NCBI GenBank assembly: GCA_963805445.1
Contig: CAWDUI010000047.1
Coordinates: forward strand, 434,001 to 498,000
DNA: 64,000 nt
Source: JAENVT01 sp963805445
GTDB taxonomy: Bacteria; Actinomycetota; Acidimicrobiia; Acidimicrobiales; Ilumatobacteraceae
Direction: 5' to 3'
Shown here piece by piece: positions 19,795-29,097 of this stretch. The notes under the pieces are model-generated. The model saw only the letters and a program-made list of their open reading frames with translations. It did no database searches and had not been told where the DNA came from. Position 1 is the first letter of the stretch. Each line of letters begins with the position of its first letter. Both the position numbers and the translations under genes were made by a program.

Positions 19795-21280
19795 TCAGCC
19801 GCCGCCGACCGGCTCTACGAAGACGACCGTCACGAGCGAACCGATGTTGTTGCGGCGTTCGTAGCGGTAGGTGCCGGCGTCGACGATCGAGATCTCCTCA
19901 TAGCCGAGCTTCAGCAGAAACTGTGCGCTGGGCGTGTTGAGGATGTGGCCAGTGCTTGGGTCGGGTCAGCTGAGGCGATCGGGTCGGCCACGGTGTTGTT
20001 CGTGTATGGCCGGTCGCCGCAGCCCGCTGGCGTGATCTCCGGCGTGTCGACATCGATGGTTCGCTGGTCGACGATGAGTTCCGTCGGTTCTGGAAGCGTG
20101 GAGGGCGGCGGTTGAAGTGCCTGTTCCTTGGTTTGGAAGTTGGGCTCGGCGACGTTGAAGTGCGTGCGCCACGTTGCTTCGTCGACGAAGGTCAACGAGC
20201 GGGCGAAGCTGGCGGCGTCGTCTGCAGTCTTCGCTCCACCGGTTATGCCCACGTCGTCGGACTCACTTGCCAAATCACCGGGGATCCACGGCCTTCGTCA
20301 CGCATCCAGCCGGACACCCCGTTGATTTCAACACGGTTCAAGTCACCGACCATCGCGTGGCCGGGAGTGGATTGTGCACGTCAACCCACGCCGAGATGCC
20401 ATCCCCGCCGTCGCCGTCGGGAGCGCTCGTGACGGCAGACCACGATCCACGCGGAAGTCTGGCCGGCGGTACGACAACCTCGTACCCGTCAGGCAGAGGG
20501 CCGACCACGAACGACACCTCACCGTCGGAGCCGGTCCGCGCTCCGAGGATCGGGATACCACCCGCCGACTCCAGGAACGTCACAGGGTCGAGACCGGTGA
20601 CCGCGAGCGCCGGCGATCCGGGAAGCACGACTGTCTTCAGTGACGGTGTACCGAACTCGGTGTAGACCGTCATGTCAGTTCCAGCGACGTTGATCGGCGC
20701 GCCTGGTGTTGAGTACGTTCTGCTGTCGAAGCTGGCAAGTGCCTGCAGTTGATGGCCCCCGTCATTGTGTCGCTGCTGATGTAGGCGACACGCTCCCCCG
20801 CTCGCTCGGTTGTCCCAGCCGAGTTGGCCGCCGTAGTTTGCCGTCGACGCAGCGGCTCGGGGGTCGTCGGAGGAAGCGTCGGGAACCGGTCCGGACTCAG
20901 GGGGGTCGCCGGTAGGTCAGCGACCAAGGCCACCGTGGACTCTACGGACACGCCTGAATCATCGGGGGCTTCGGTGGTCGGCTCAGTGCTCAGCCACCGC
21001 GGAACGAGTCCTGCGATCAGCACCACCGCGGCAGCGATGCCGTGACCACGTGCCTCATCGCTCGGGGACAGCGTGCCCTTCTGACGTCCGAGCGAACCGC
21101 TACCTCCACCTCGGAATCTGTGATTTCCGTCAAGGCAGACGACAGAGAGGTACCAGGCGAGATGTACGCAAGAAGCTCATCTCGTTTGGCGCTTTCCCAG
21201 GACCGTGATCGTGGCATCGCCGGCAGCAGGTCGCGGAAGGCAACGACATCGAATTCGTCGGCTAGCTCATCGGTTCGCAT
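19795..21280 (-). CDS. Sigma B partner: single-pass membrane protein (several frame slips)
   Basis: This reconstructs to about 495 residues. The cytosolic N-terminus starts MRTDELADEFDVVAFRDLLP. One membrane helix (AAAVVLIAGLVPRWL, near 21015) is followed by a Thr/Pro-rich linker and a long outer domain with GYEVVVPPARLP, ISAWVDVHNP and WRTHFNVAEP stretches. It ends FLLKLGYEEISIVDAGTYR ... VVFVEPVGGG at 19795. The last 80 residues could be a LytR_C-like module, weakly. Frames change near 21050, 20700, 20335 and 19960. No named family is recognised. The ATG lies inside the end of sigma B (14-bp overlap). Confidence 0.6.
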
Positions 21281-21901
21281 CTGTGATGACCTCCTTGTTG
21301 TGACCGTCGCGTTCGAGTTCGGTGCGAATGTGAAGACGCGCGCGATGAAGACGGGTGCGCGCTGTTTAGGGCGGAATTCCGAGCACGGCTGCCGCCTCGG
21401 TCGGCGTCAATTCCTCCCAGGCGATCAGTAGCAAGATTTCACGCTCGCCGTCGCTCAATGAAACGAGCGCGGCGCCGAGATCCTGGACGTCGGAGCGCGC
21501 ATCGATACGCTGCGCCGCCTCCAGCAGCGGATCACCCACGAGCTCACGACGGCCGTCCGCTTGACCGAGCGCGAGACGGCGAGCATGACTGCGATGCTCT
21601 CGCCGAACCAGGTTCGTAGCGATGCCGTACAGCCAGGGCAATGCCGAGTGGGCCTCGACGTCGAACGTTTCGCGCCGCTCGAAGGCGACCCTGAACACCT
21701 CTGAGATGACATCGTCGCGCGCGATTCACCCAACCGCCTGATCACGAATCGTCGAACGGGATCGATGCGACGATTGAAGATGACAGCGAACTGAACCGGT
21801 CCTGGAGCGATGCCACGATCACCGCTCCATCGGACAGGCTCATACCTCATCTTTGCCCGCTCACGGCCCGAGCGTTTCACGATGCGGGTGTCGCCATCCA
21901 C
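21267..21901 (-). CDS. Sigma factor B, ECF type, with internal TAA and one frame slip
   Basis: This is a classical ECF factor: region 2 reads VISEVFRVAFERRETFD, then SALPWLYGIATNLVRREHRS; region 4 reads LVSLSDGEREILLLIAWEEL then TPTEAAAVLGIPP. An in-frame TAA (21366-21368) comes exactly where the turn of the helix-turn-helix is expected. The same frame then continues TARTRLHRARLHIRTELERD to a TGA overlapping the partner start. The family sequence at this point is usually PPGTARTRLHRAR, so the stop replaces a glycine codon. A frame slip lies near 21720. It is either a real nonsense allele that removes recognition of the -35 box or an error. Confidence 0.72.
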
Positions 21902-21996
21902 GCTGCGTTCGTTTAGGTAGCCCTAGTCAGTAACGCCGCCCGTTGGTCGACGTGGTGAAGCCATCTCGAGGGGAATGCTGTGCCGGTTCGGCTCGC

Positions 21997-23586
21997 TCAG
22001 GAGGCAGATGTGGTCGTCACGCCGGTTGTGGCGTTGGACAGATTGTCGTTGCCGATAACGACCACAATTGATGTTCCGTTCGGAAGGGGCTCGGCAACCA
22101 AGGCTTGGAGTCATGGATCGTCGCCGCGTCGGCGGTCCCGGTGGTGAGGTCAGAGACCAGAGCGATGGAGCATTCGAATCCGTTCAACCCAAACACACGC
22201 GATGTGGGTGCCTGATCGATGGCGCTCATCGGATCGGCAAAGTTCACGGTTGGCAAGTTGGACGAGAGCAAGTGGTCCACCACTTGGCTGTGCCATCGAC
22301 GCGGCTGGAATTGACGACCACGACGAGTGGCGCGTTGCTGTCCCCTGGACAGGGCTCGAGAGTGGTCGTGGTGTTGCCAGCGGGCGTGTTGGCCGCAGTT
22401 GGCTGATCGGCTGTCGTCGTTGTGACGAGGTTCGGGTTGATGGTCGGCGAGCCAGCTTGGATGGCCGTCGGATCTGCTCTGATGAGGTCTCGTGCGAGTT
22501 GCTCGAGCCCTGTCAGTGATGCGGGACTGGGATCGGTCGTGGTGATTCGCACGTAGACACCGCCGGCTCCGAACATTGACCCCACCGTCGCGTCGTCGTA
22601 CCCATTGATGACGGGCTCAGTGGCGACGGTCACTGAAGGGCGGACGCCATGCAGGATTCGTATGGACGTGTTGACGTCCGCTTCGGTGCCGGCGGCTGGC
22701 AACGTGTCCGACGGTGACGAGGCGGAGGGCCGACGTTGTAGATGTGGTCGGCTCCGTTGCCCAGGTCGGTTGCGCTGATCTGCTGGCCCGGTAAAGCGGT
22801 CGCAACCAGTGCCATTGCATCCGACAAGATGAAGCGGGCCTCTGCAGTGTCGATGGCGTCGCCGCTCGGCTTGCCGAGGTTCCCGTCGAAGATCGAGACG
22901 TCGAACGTCGTCGCCAGCGAGTTGGCAACCACCGTATGTCGTCCTTGGTGAATGGGGGATCCACTGGTGAAGTCGCAATAGTTCGTAGTGCCAACGAAGT
23001 CGCGTCCCCCGAGACCAATGTTGCACGAGACGCTTACGAACAGTCCAGCGGGCGTGCGCACGGACCAACCTTGAGCAGTCTCCACCCAATCGCCGGTCGC
23101 GTCGACCGTCGTGGTGGGTTCAGCGGAATATCCCCCGGAGGCGAGCTGGATTTCCAGTGTCTTACCGTCGATGGGGTTGATCGCGACGAACCACATCTGT
23201 TCATCGGTCGCGAACGTGAGCGCGACGGATTGAAAGCGTTCCGGCAGCGACGGTGCGATCAAGCCGTACCACGCTGGCGGGCCAGCATCTGTTGACGATG
23301 AGTTGTTGCCGGGATCAGTTGCCGGCGAGGCGTCGCGACGAGAAAGCGCAACGCCACCGGCGAGGACGACAACAACTGCGGCAGCAACACCGAGCATGCG
23401 ACGTCGGATACTTCGCGTCGTCAAGCTGTGGCTCTCATCGGTCAGGGCCACCTCGTCTGTTGTGGCGTCGGTCGTCGATACCGCATAGCGTTGGTCGGCG
23501 AAGCGAGCCGCGTCAGTCGGAATGATCACGTCGAAAGCGCCTGAACTCGAGGCCGAGGCCGCGTTGAGTTCCAGCAGTTCGTTCAT
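21997..23586 (-). CDS. Sigma C partner: membrane protein with LytR_C-like end (several frame slips)
   Basis: The N-terminus (MNELLELNAASASSSGAFDV) is hydrophilic. A triple-Arg stop-transfer precedes one helix (RRRMLGVAAAVVVVLAGGVA, near 23390), and about 400 residues are outside. The C-terminal part reads APLVVVVNSSRVDGTAKWW, then VDHLLSSNLPTVNFAD, and after a further slip LPNGTSIVVVIGNDN before a TGA at 21997. This is like LytR_C (CPSA_C) modules, which begin VxVxNxSxxxGxA and end VVVxxGxD. Frames change near 22690, 22270 and 22090. The start overlaps the sigma C stop (ATGA). The module suggests contact with the cell wall. Confidence 0.62.
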
Positions 23587-24104
23587 GGGTTCTCTCCCTC
23601 GGTACCGAGTTGTTGTTTAAGACGAGGAGCGCTCGGTGCAGGGTCGACTTGACCGAGCCAAGTGGCATGTTGAGCACAGACGCGATCTGTTGCTGCGTGA
23701 GGTCTTCCAGAACCGCAATACGACACGCGCGCTGTTGTGCCGGCAGCGACGCCACGATGTCCCACAGCCCATCGACCTCAGGGATCCCGACATGCTCAAC
23801 ACGACGTATGGGCGGAACGGGCCCTTTCCCGGCGGCGGACGACAACGATTCCAAGGTCGATGACAGAACGTTGCAGATACGCATCCGGGTCACGGACATG
23901 AGCGATCCGCGATGTCAGACCAGCGAATGCTTCTTGAACGATCTCGTCGGCAATCGAACGGTCGAGTGTCACGGCGGCAGCAAGGCCCATGAGCCGACGA
24001 TGGTGGCGAGCGAACAGTTCGGCGATTGATTCAGTTGGCACGGACCTTGTTCCCAGCAATGGATCAAGCGCCACGGCGATACCCGGATCAGACGCTCTCC
24101 ACAC
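23583..24104 (-). CDS. Sigma factor C, ECF-like, paralogue of sigma A (two frame slips)
   Basis: Region 2 reads IAELFARHHRRLMGLAAAVT, then SIADEIVQEAFAGL and RDPDAYLQRSVIDLGIVVV. Region 4 reads VVLRFW / EDLTQQQIASVLNMPLGSV then KSTLHRALLVL. These match sigma A almost block by block, including DPLL near the start. The frame changes in the linker near 23850 and near 23735; it ends KQQLGTEGENP with a TGA at 23583-23585 that overlaps the ATG of the partner gene. The ATG at 24104 is used; other starts just downstream are possible. Confidence 0.8.
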
Positions 24105-24225
24105 CTAGACCTGAGTGCGGACGGATCGATTTCGTTCCATCCCGTCCACCCATTTGATCAACGATGATCCGATTTGGGCTTTATGGCAAACAACGGTCCG
24201 GCATGTTCGTGCCACGGCGGTGCCC

Positions 24226-25816
24226 TCAGTGCGGAACTACGTAGGACTCGAGGACGTTGCCACTCGCGTCGACCAGTTCGGCGAGCGAGCGTGCGTCGGG
24301 GATGGCGATGAAGGCGATGACGTACGCCCGTCGGTGCCTGGCAGTTCGTGCAGTGGGATGGTGTACCGGTCGCCGTTGGAAAGGAGCACGCGGATAGCCG
24401 TAGCGTTCGGGTTCTTCGTGATCGCCATCGGGCTGCAACAGGTGACCTGACCACCACCGGTCACCTGATCTGTCGATCGCCTGTAAGGCTGGCCTAGCAC
24501 GGGTTCCCATCGCTGGAGTAGCTACGCATTTCTATGTGGTCGTAGACCCTCGTGACCTTGGCGCTCCACGGTTGGCCTGTTGGCAGGACGCCCGACCACT
24601 GTTGCTCGGTGTTGGAGACGTCGTCGACCGTCACCGTGATCGGCGACGATCGCGAGGCGCACCGACGAACGGCCGGTTCGGTGTCGACGGGTGCCGCGGG
24701 AGGTGCGGTACCCGTCGGCGACGGTGTCGTTCGACGCGACGTTGCTCGCGAGCCAAGAAGGTGAGCCCATTCGTCCGGTGATGCCAGCGAGGCGGAGGTC
24801 GCGGCGGTGAGGATCTGGTCGCTGGTGACACCGCGGCCGGAGAGCAGGAAGTCGAGTCCATCGCGCCGCCACAACACGAGCCACCCGGTTGTCAGCGGCG
24901 TTGCATTTCCTTCTGTGAGACTGCCGAGAAAGCCGGAAAAGCCGCCTACTGACACGGCCTTGAATTCGTACCCGAAGGCTCCACGCCCGATTGGCGTTGG
25001 CGACAGCGGGTGCGATCGAAAGATACATACTCGAGCCGTCGCCGCTGGAAGGTGAGTAGCCGATCGAGACGAAGTCACGGTCCTGGATGGCCGCCATGTC
25101 GACTCTTGTGCATCCCGTCGGGCAGAGCGGAGCCAGCCACGTCGTAGTACCCGGCGGCATCTGCCGTGAGTGTTCTGCCGAGCCCGCGGAAGGATTCGTC
25201 GCTGACGCCGCGAGACCAGATGTACACCCACGCCGAGTTGATCTCGACGTACAGCCCTTTGGCGTTGTCCGGCAGCGTCGCGAATGCGGCACGCTTGCCG
25301 TCGAGATCGAACTCCTCGTAGCTGAGCGCGTTGGCAGAATATCGACCCGATGTGAGCCGATTGGCTCGGGTCCTTGGTGCTCTCCACGATGAGATAAGGG
25401 CCCGAGCGGTTCAGCGTCGGTTGCATAGAAGTTCCTCACGAATCCGTCTGACGACGACCCCCGAGGCGGGTCAGTGGTCGAGTCGAACACCGTGGTCGCC
25501 TTCCATCCCGACGGCACGTCGCGAGCAACCAATGCCAACGCGCCGGGTTGTTGCCGACCGATTCGTTGCGATTCGTCCCGATGGCGATCAGGCCGACGAC
25601 AACCACAGCGACGGCGGCCAGCGCCACGACCGGCGCAACCCACCGACGTCGACCGCGTCAAGCGCCGTTCCGGCAAAGTTCGTGGCGCTGTGTCGGAGCC
25701 GCGCCACGGGATGTCGAGCGATCGATGCGACACCTCGAGCGCAGTCAATGGCGCCGGCTCATCTCTCCAGGGCCTCGCCCGAACAGACGCGGATCTCGTG
25801 GATCGAGCACACTCAT
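24226..25816 (-). CDS. Sigma D partner: single-pass membrane protein (many frame slips)
   Basis: The start ATGAGTGTGCTCG at 25816 follows a GGAG ribosome site and overlaps the sigma D stop. An N-terminal cytosolic part, one helix (VVALAAVAVVVVGLIAIG, near 25600) and a long outer domain can be pieced together. The outer domain contains RDVPSGWKATTVFDSTTDP, SDQILTAATSASLASPDEW and WSAKVTRVYDHIEMRSY, and it ends AITKNPNATAIRVLLSNG ... NVLESYVVPH with a TGA at 24226. At least six frame changes occur. The final segment looks like a beta-rich domain about amino acid or peptide surfaces, but no family is recognised. Topology matches the other partners. Confidence 0.55.
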
Positions 25817-26348
25817 GTCGATTCTCCTTGATCAAGAGGAAGCACACTGCGGAGTCGTCTCTTGGCACACACGAGATCAAGTTCGCGCGGTTCCGACGCC
25901 CAGCCCCAACTGCGTCGCGGTCTGCTCCATTGTGAGGTCCTCCCAGTAGTGCAGAAACACCACCGCCAACTGAGAGGCGCTCAGCGTCGACAACGCGGCA
26001 CCGAGAACGACCAGGGCACCCGTTCGACGTCGACAAGCGAATTGTCTGCCCGCGTTCCGCCGCATCACACCGACGCGGAGCTCGCGCCGCTGTCGACGGT
26101 CCGACTGCCGTCGGAGGTTCTCGGCCAGGTGCACCACGGCCCGGGTCGAGGTATTGGGCCTTTGAACTCAACTTCGAGCCAAACCGGCACGCTCACGGCT
26201 TTCATCACGGCGTCGAGCCACGAGGTCGTGGCAGTCCGACGGTCCAACCAAAACGGCTGCCAAGCGATTCAGCCTGATTGCATACCATCTCCATCGACCC
26301 AGCCACCGAATCCGACCGATCAAGCGAAGACAACTGTTGCTTCACCAT
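25813..26348 (-). CDS. Sigma factor D, ECF-like (several frame slips)
   Basis: Region 4 is the clearest part: STLSASQLAVVFLHYWEDLT then MEQTATQLGLGVGTAR, and after a slip ELDLVCAKRRLRSVLPLD to a TGA overlapping the partner ATG. A region-2 end can be read as VVHLAENLRRQSDRRQRREL. The first third is poor: traces of a region-2 helix (DAVMKAVSVPVWL) are seen in another frame. The ATG at 26348 is the only good start upstream. Its LHYWEDL matches the LRFWEDL of sigma C, so it belongs to the same group. Confidence 0.6.
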
Positions 26349-26654
26349 CGCTCTTTCATACTGCTAAACGAAACTGCTAGACGATTTATAGGACACCTCG
26401 ATAACAAGTACGACGAGAAATCAGTAGCCGGTGTCGGCGACGTCCACGTGCCGCTTGAGTAGTCGATGTGCTGGATCAGGGTTGCGTGGCGGGGGCACGT
26501 AACGGCTTAACTCAGGACTGTTGAAGCCATGATGCGTGGGGGCGTCACTTTGACCGACTGGACCGGATGAAATCGAAGACGGACAATTCCCTCGCACGTG
26601 TATCGAAATGGGGGTCTGGTGCGTCGAGGTGGCGTGGGTAATGAAGAGGTTAGC
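26349..26654. other. 306-bp divergent gap between sigma D and sigma E
   Basis: No gene is supported. It holds a tandem pair ACTGCTAAACGA (26360-26371) and ACTGCTAGACGA (26373-26384), 11 of 12 bases alike, directly before sigma D. Promoters for both sigma genes should lie here, but no clear -35/-10 pair was found. Confidence 0.5.
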
Positions 26655-27112
26655 GACGTGGCGGACATCGACGCCGATTTCACGAGCCTGTACCGGGCAG
26701 AGCATGACCGTCAGGTTCGTCGAGGGGGCCTGCTGCTCGGAGACAATGAGGCTGCGAACGATGTGGTTCACGACGCAATGGCAAGCTTGTTCGGCCGTTG
26801 GGACGAGATCGACCAGCCAGGCGCATACCTGAACCGTGCCGTTTTGAACAGATGCCGCGATGCAGGACGACGTCGAGCATCGACGGCTCGGATGGTGAAC
26901 CGATTGAGGGCGGGTTCGGGGGCCAGTGTAGCGCAAGAATCGCTAGCCGACGTGTTGGCGCGTCTTCCGTTCCACCACCACGCTGCGGTCGTGCTGCGGT
27001 ACTACGCGGGCTATACGACCGACGAGATCGCCGAGGCGTTGGACTCGCGCGCCTGGATCGGTCGGTCCATGGATCGAACGCGGCCTGTCCCACGATGAGA
27101 AAGGTGTTGTGA
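26655..27112 (+). CDS. Sigma factor E, SigE-type ECF (frame slip near 27050)
   Basis: Region 2 reads DFTSLYRAEHDRQVRRGGLL, GDNEAANDVVHDAMASLFGR, and PGAYLNRAVLNRCRDAGRRR. Region 4 reads LADVLARLPFHHHAAVVLRY then YAGYTTDEIAEALD, after which the frame must change to give APGSVGPWIERGLS. This is the usual pattern of the actinobacterial SigE-type subfamily. The start is uncertain: GTG at 26655 gives VADIDADFTSLY; the frame is open from 26598. Its stop and the partner ATG share a base (TGATG, 27110-27114). Confidence 0.75.
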
Positions 27113-28033
27113 TGAATGAATTCGAGAATCGAGTCTCGACGCTGTTCCACGAGCGGCGCCGATACAGCGCGCCCCTACGACCAACTAGACCTGATCGTCA
27201 GCGAGGCTGCCAAATCGTTGTTACCAGGCCTGCTCTTCGACCGGCACGGCACTGGGCGTGCTCGCCGCCGCCGGCATCGTCGTGCTAGCCGGACTATACG
27301 TCGTCGCCGTCCGGACAACGTCGCGCGAGCCAGCGCAGGAGTCAGACACGAATACGAGGGCCGGACCGTTGCTGTTCCCACCTGGTGCCGAACCGATAGG
27401 AGGTCCATCGGAAATTCCGCCCGGCCGGTTCTCGACGCTGCTGTCGTCTCCAACCGGTGCGCTCTACGTCGTCGACCTGTTCGAGGATTGCCTGGGGTTC
27501 GCTCCCGTCGGGGACCCCCACCCGGACCATCAACGGACAGGTCTTCGGCAATCTTGGGATCGACGGAACCGAATCGTACACGTTGATCGAGGTTTGCTCA
27601 ATGACGATCACTCGTGCTCCGGTTACCGCTCAAGCCTGGGACGAGGAGGTGGTCACGCTGTTGTCCGCTGGACCTCACGCGGACAGACGAGCGTGGTGCT
27701 TCCATCGGGCTGGTCCGTCGTCGCCAAGACCACGGAGCTGGTGACCGGCTACGAGTACACCGTCGAGAACGCCATTGGCGGAATACCAGCGCACATGTGG
27801 GTGGCGCCAGGCACCGATGTCTCAGCGGTGTTCGGATTGTACGGAGTTCCGACGACCATCCAACGCGCAGATTTCGACGGTCACCAAGCTTGGTTCACCG
27901 CGTACCCGGGTTCCAACGCCCACCTGAGCTGGACGGCGGCAGGAAGCGCGACGACATCACCGCACGTGGCTCCTCCGAGCAAGACCTGATCGCCTCGCGA
28001 GAACACTCCAGCCAGCGTCCATTTCCCAACTGA
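27112..28033 (+). CDS. Sigma E partner: single-pass membrane protein (several frame slips)
   Basis: It starts MNEFENRVSTLFHE at 27112; after a slip near 27160 it reads ARPYDQLDLIVSEAAKSLLP, then one membrane helix (LAAAGIVVLAGLYVVAV, near 27260). The outer domain contains GALYVVDLFEDCLGFAP, SVVLPSGWSVVAKTTELVTG and FDGHQAWFTAYPGSNAH. The likely end is DDITARGSSEQDLIASRE to the TGA at 28031-28033 after a slip near 27945; without it the frame stops at 27989. The short coiled N-terminus before a single helix is typical of anti-sigma or sensor proteins, but no family is recognised. Confidence 0.62.
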
Positions 28034-28559
28034 AGACCAACTCCGAACAAGCCGGCGGCCAATGGACACCAGCAATATTCGGTTCCACCCGTTCCAGCGG
28101 CCCCCCAAGCCTGCGACCCCCCGACGCCCTCACCCCACAGCCAGCCGCCTCGCGCGCGCCTTCCCGAACGTTGGCCAACGCTTTGTCACCCAGATCACAG
28201 CCTCGGACGTGTTCCGCTGACGGTCGCAACCATGATCGACACCGTGCCGTACACGGCCGCTCACAAGGCCGATCACGCTGCTCTCCATCGACCGTCCCGA
28301 CGACGGCTACGTCGACTACTCGGCGCGTTCCCCGCGCCCCAATTCACCGTGTGCACTCGCACACAGAGCGGCGCATTCGAGTTGCTGTCAGAAGCGCGAC
28401 CACTGCCGCTCGCGCACTGGCCTCGTGGTCACAGATTGGTCACGGATTGGTCACAAGAAGCCGATATTGATCGTCAAAGATCGGCATGACCGCCCATGGG
28501 AAAGTGCCTCTGAGCTGGACGAACACATATCGAGCAACACCACCCATCATGGCCTTGAG
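28034..28559. other. 526-bp right end of the element without a gene
   Basis: No coding region is supported; short open frames here lack codon bias and family-like sequence. The only structures seen are the phased TGGTCAC repeats at 28425-28454. A long untranslated stretch before attR would suit recombinase binding. Confidence 0.55.
28425..28454 (+). repeat. Three phased TGGTCAC repeats near attR (possible arm sites)
   Basis: GTGGTCAC (28425-28432), TTGGTCAC (28436-28443) and TTGGTCAC (28447-28454) are spaced exactly 11 bp apart. They repeat the motif and spacing found near attL and lie about 105 bp inside the right attachment repeat. Confidence 0.62.
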
Positions 28560-28608
28560 CGCACTCGTAATGCGTAGGTCGTGGGTTCGATTCCCACCTT
28601 GGGCTCCA
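28560..28608 (+). repeat. attR: second copy of the 49-bp tRNA-Thr repeat
   Basis: Identical to 9759-9807, from the anticodon stem to CCA. It lacks the acceptor 5' strand and D-arm, so it is not a tRNA gene. It marks the right end of the element. Confidence 0.95.
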
Positions 28609-28661
28609 ACAAGGGTGTTCGACTTGACCTCCGGCATCTACGCGGCCGGCCGTTGTGCCGC

Positions 28662-29028
28662 TCAGGTCAGGCGCTCGGCGAGGGCCACGATGATCCCGTC
28701 CGGACCACGCACGTAGGCCATGAGCCAAGCGCTTTCGTATTGACCGATACCGCCGATGAGGCCGTAGCCGTCGGCGGCGAGTCGATCGACCGCAGCGTGA
28801 AGGTCATCGATTTCGAATGCGATGCTGCGCAACCCGAGTTCGTTGGCCATGGCGATCGGTGACCCCGGATCGTGGTCGGGTCGATGAAGCTCGACAGCTC
28901 CACTGCCGTACCGCCACCAGGTGGGCGAAGCATGACGATCTCGGTGCGGGAGTCTGGGATGCCACAGACGGGATGTCGAGGTCGGCCACGGTGATGCCGA
29001 CATGATCGAACGCTCGGAGTTGACCCAT
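28662..29028 (-). pseudogene. VOC (glyoxalase-fold) protein with internal deletion and frame slips
   Basis: The start MGQLRAFDHVGITVADLDI is the first strand and metal-His of a VOC domain. The next readable part, CGIPDSRTEIVMLRPPGGG in another frame, belongs about 40 residues further on in normal family members. A third frame gives ELGLRSIAFEIDDLHAAVDR and WLMAYVRGPDGIIVALAERL, the second half. A segment between the first strand and the substrate loop therefore seems missing, besides two frame changes. It lies 53 bp from attR, so it may have been damaged when the element came in. VOC enzymes include lactoylglutathione lyases, dioxygenases and epimerases; no activity is assigned. Confidence 0.6.
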
Positions 29029-29097
29029 CAGATTCGTCGCCCTTTCACCGGGCAGAGGCTAGTTCGAGCAGGTACCCACCGCCTGGAGGCGTGGTCG

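Larger units (their letters stand above)
9759..28608. mobile_element. Integrative mobilizable element in tRNA-Thr
   Basis: The boundaries are the two copies of a 49-bp perfect repeat, 18,801 bp apart. Inside are a tyrosine recombinase, an XRE regulator divergent from an excisionase-like HTH gene, a winged-helix protein, a MobF relaxase-helicase, a toxin-antitoxin pair and five sigma-factor/membrane-protein pairs. No VirB/TraG-type mating channel genes were recognised, so transfer would need a helper element. The tRNA side is the left end. Short phased repeats near both ends look like recombinase arm sites. The structure is direct evidence of integration; present mobility is not shown, and int and mob both carry frame slips. 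Confidence 0.87.

Noticed and set aside
11460..28033. Partner proteins as zinc anti-sigma factors
   Set aside because: None shows HxxxCxxC near the N-terminus; only the chromosomal protein at 53193 does. I therefore call them partners and not anti-sigma factors.
9808..28559. CRISPR array or known anti-phage system in the element
   Set aside because: No spaced identical repeats of CRISPR size and no cas, restriction or abortive-infection enzyme were recognised. The TA pair alone is not enough to call defence.
28560..28608. Second tRNA-Thr gene
   Set aside because: Only the 3' 49 nt are present. There is no D-arm or 5' acceptor strand, so it is the attR repeat and not a gene.
28662..29028. 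VOC gene as the element's cargo
   Set aside because: It lies outside attR, so it belongs to the chromosome.
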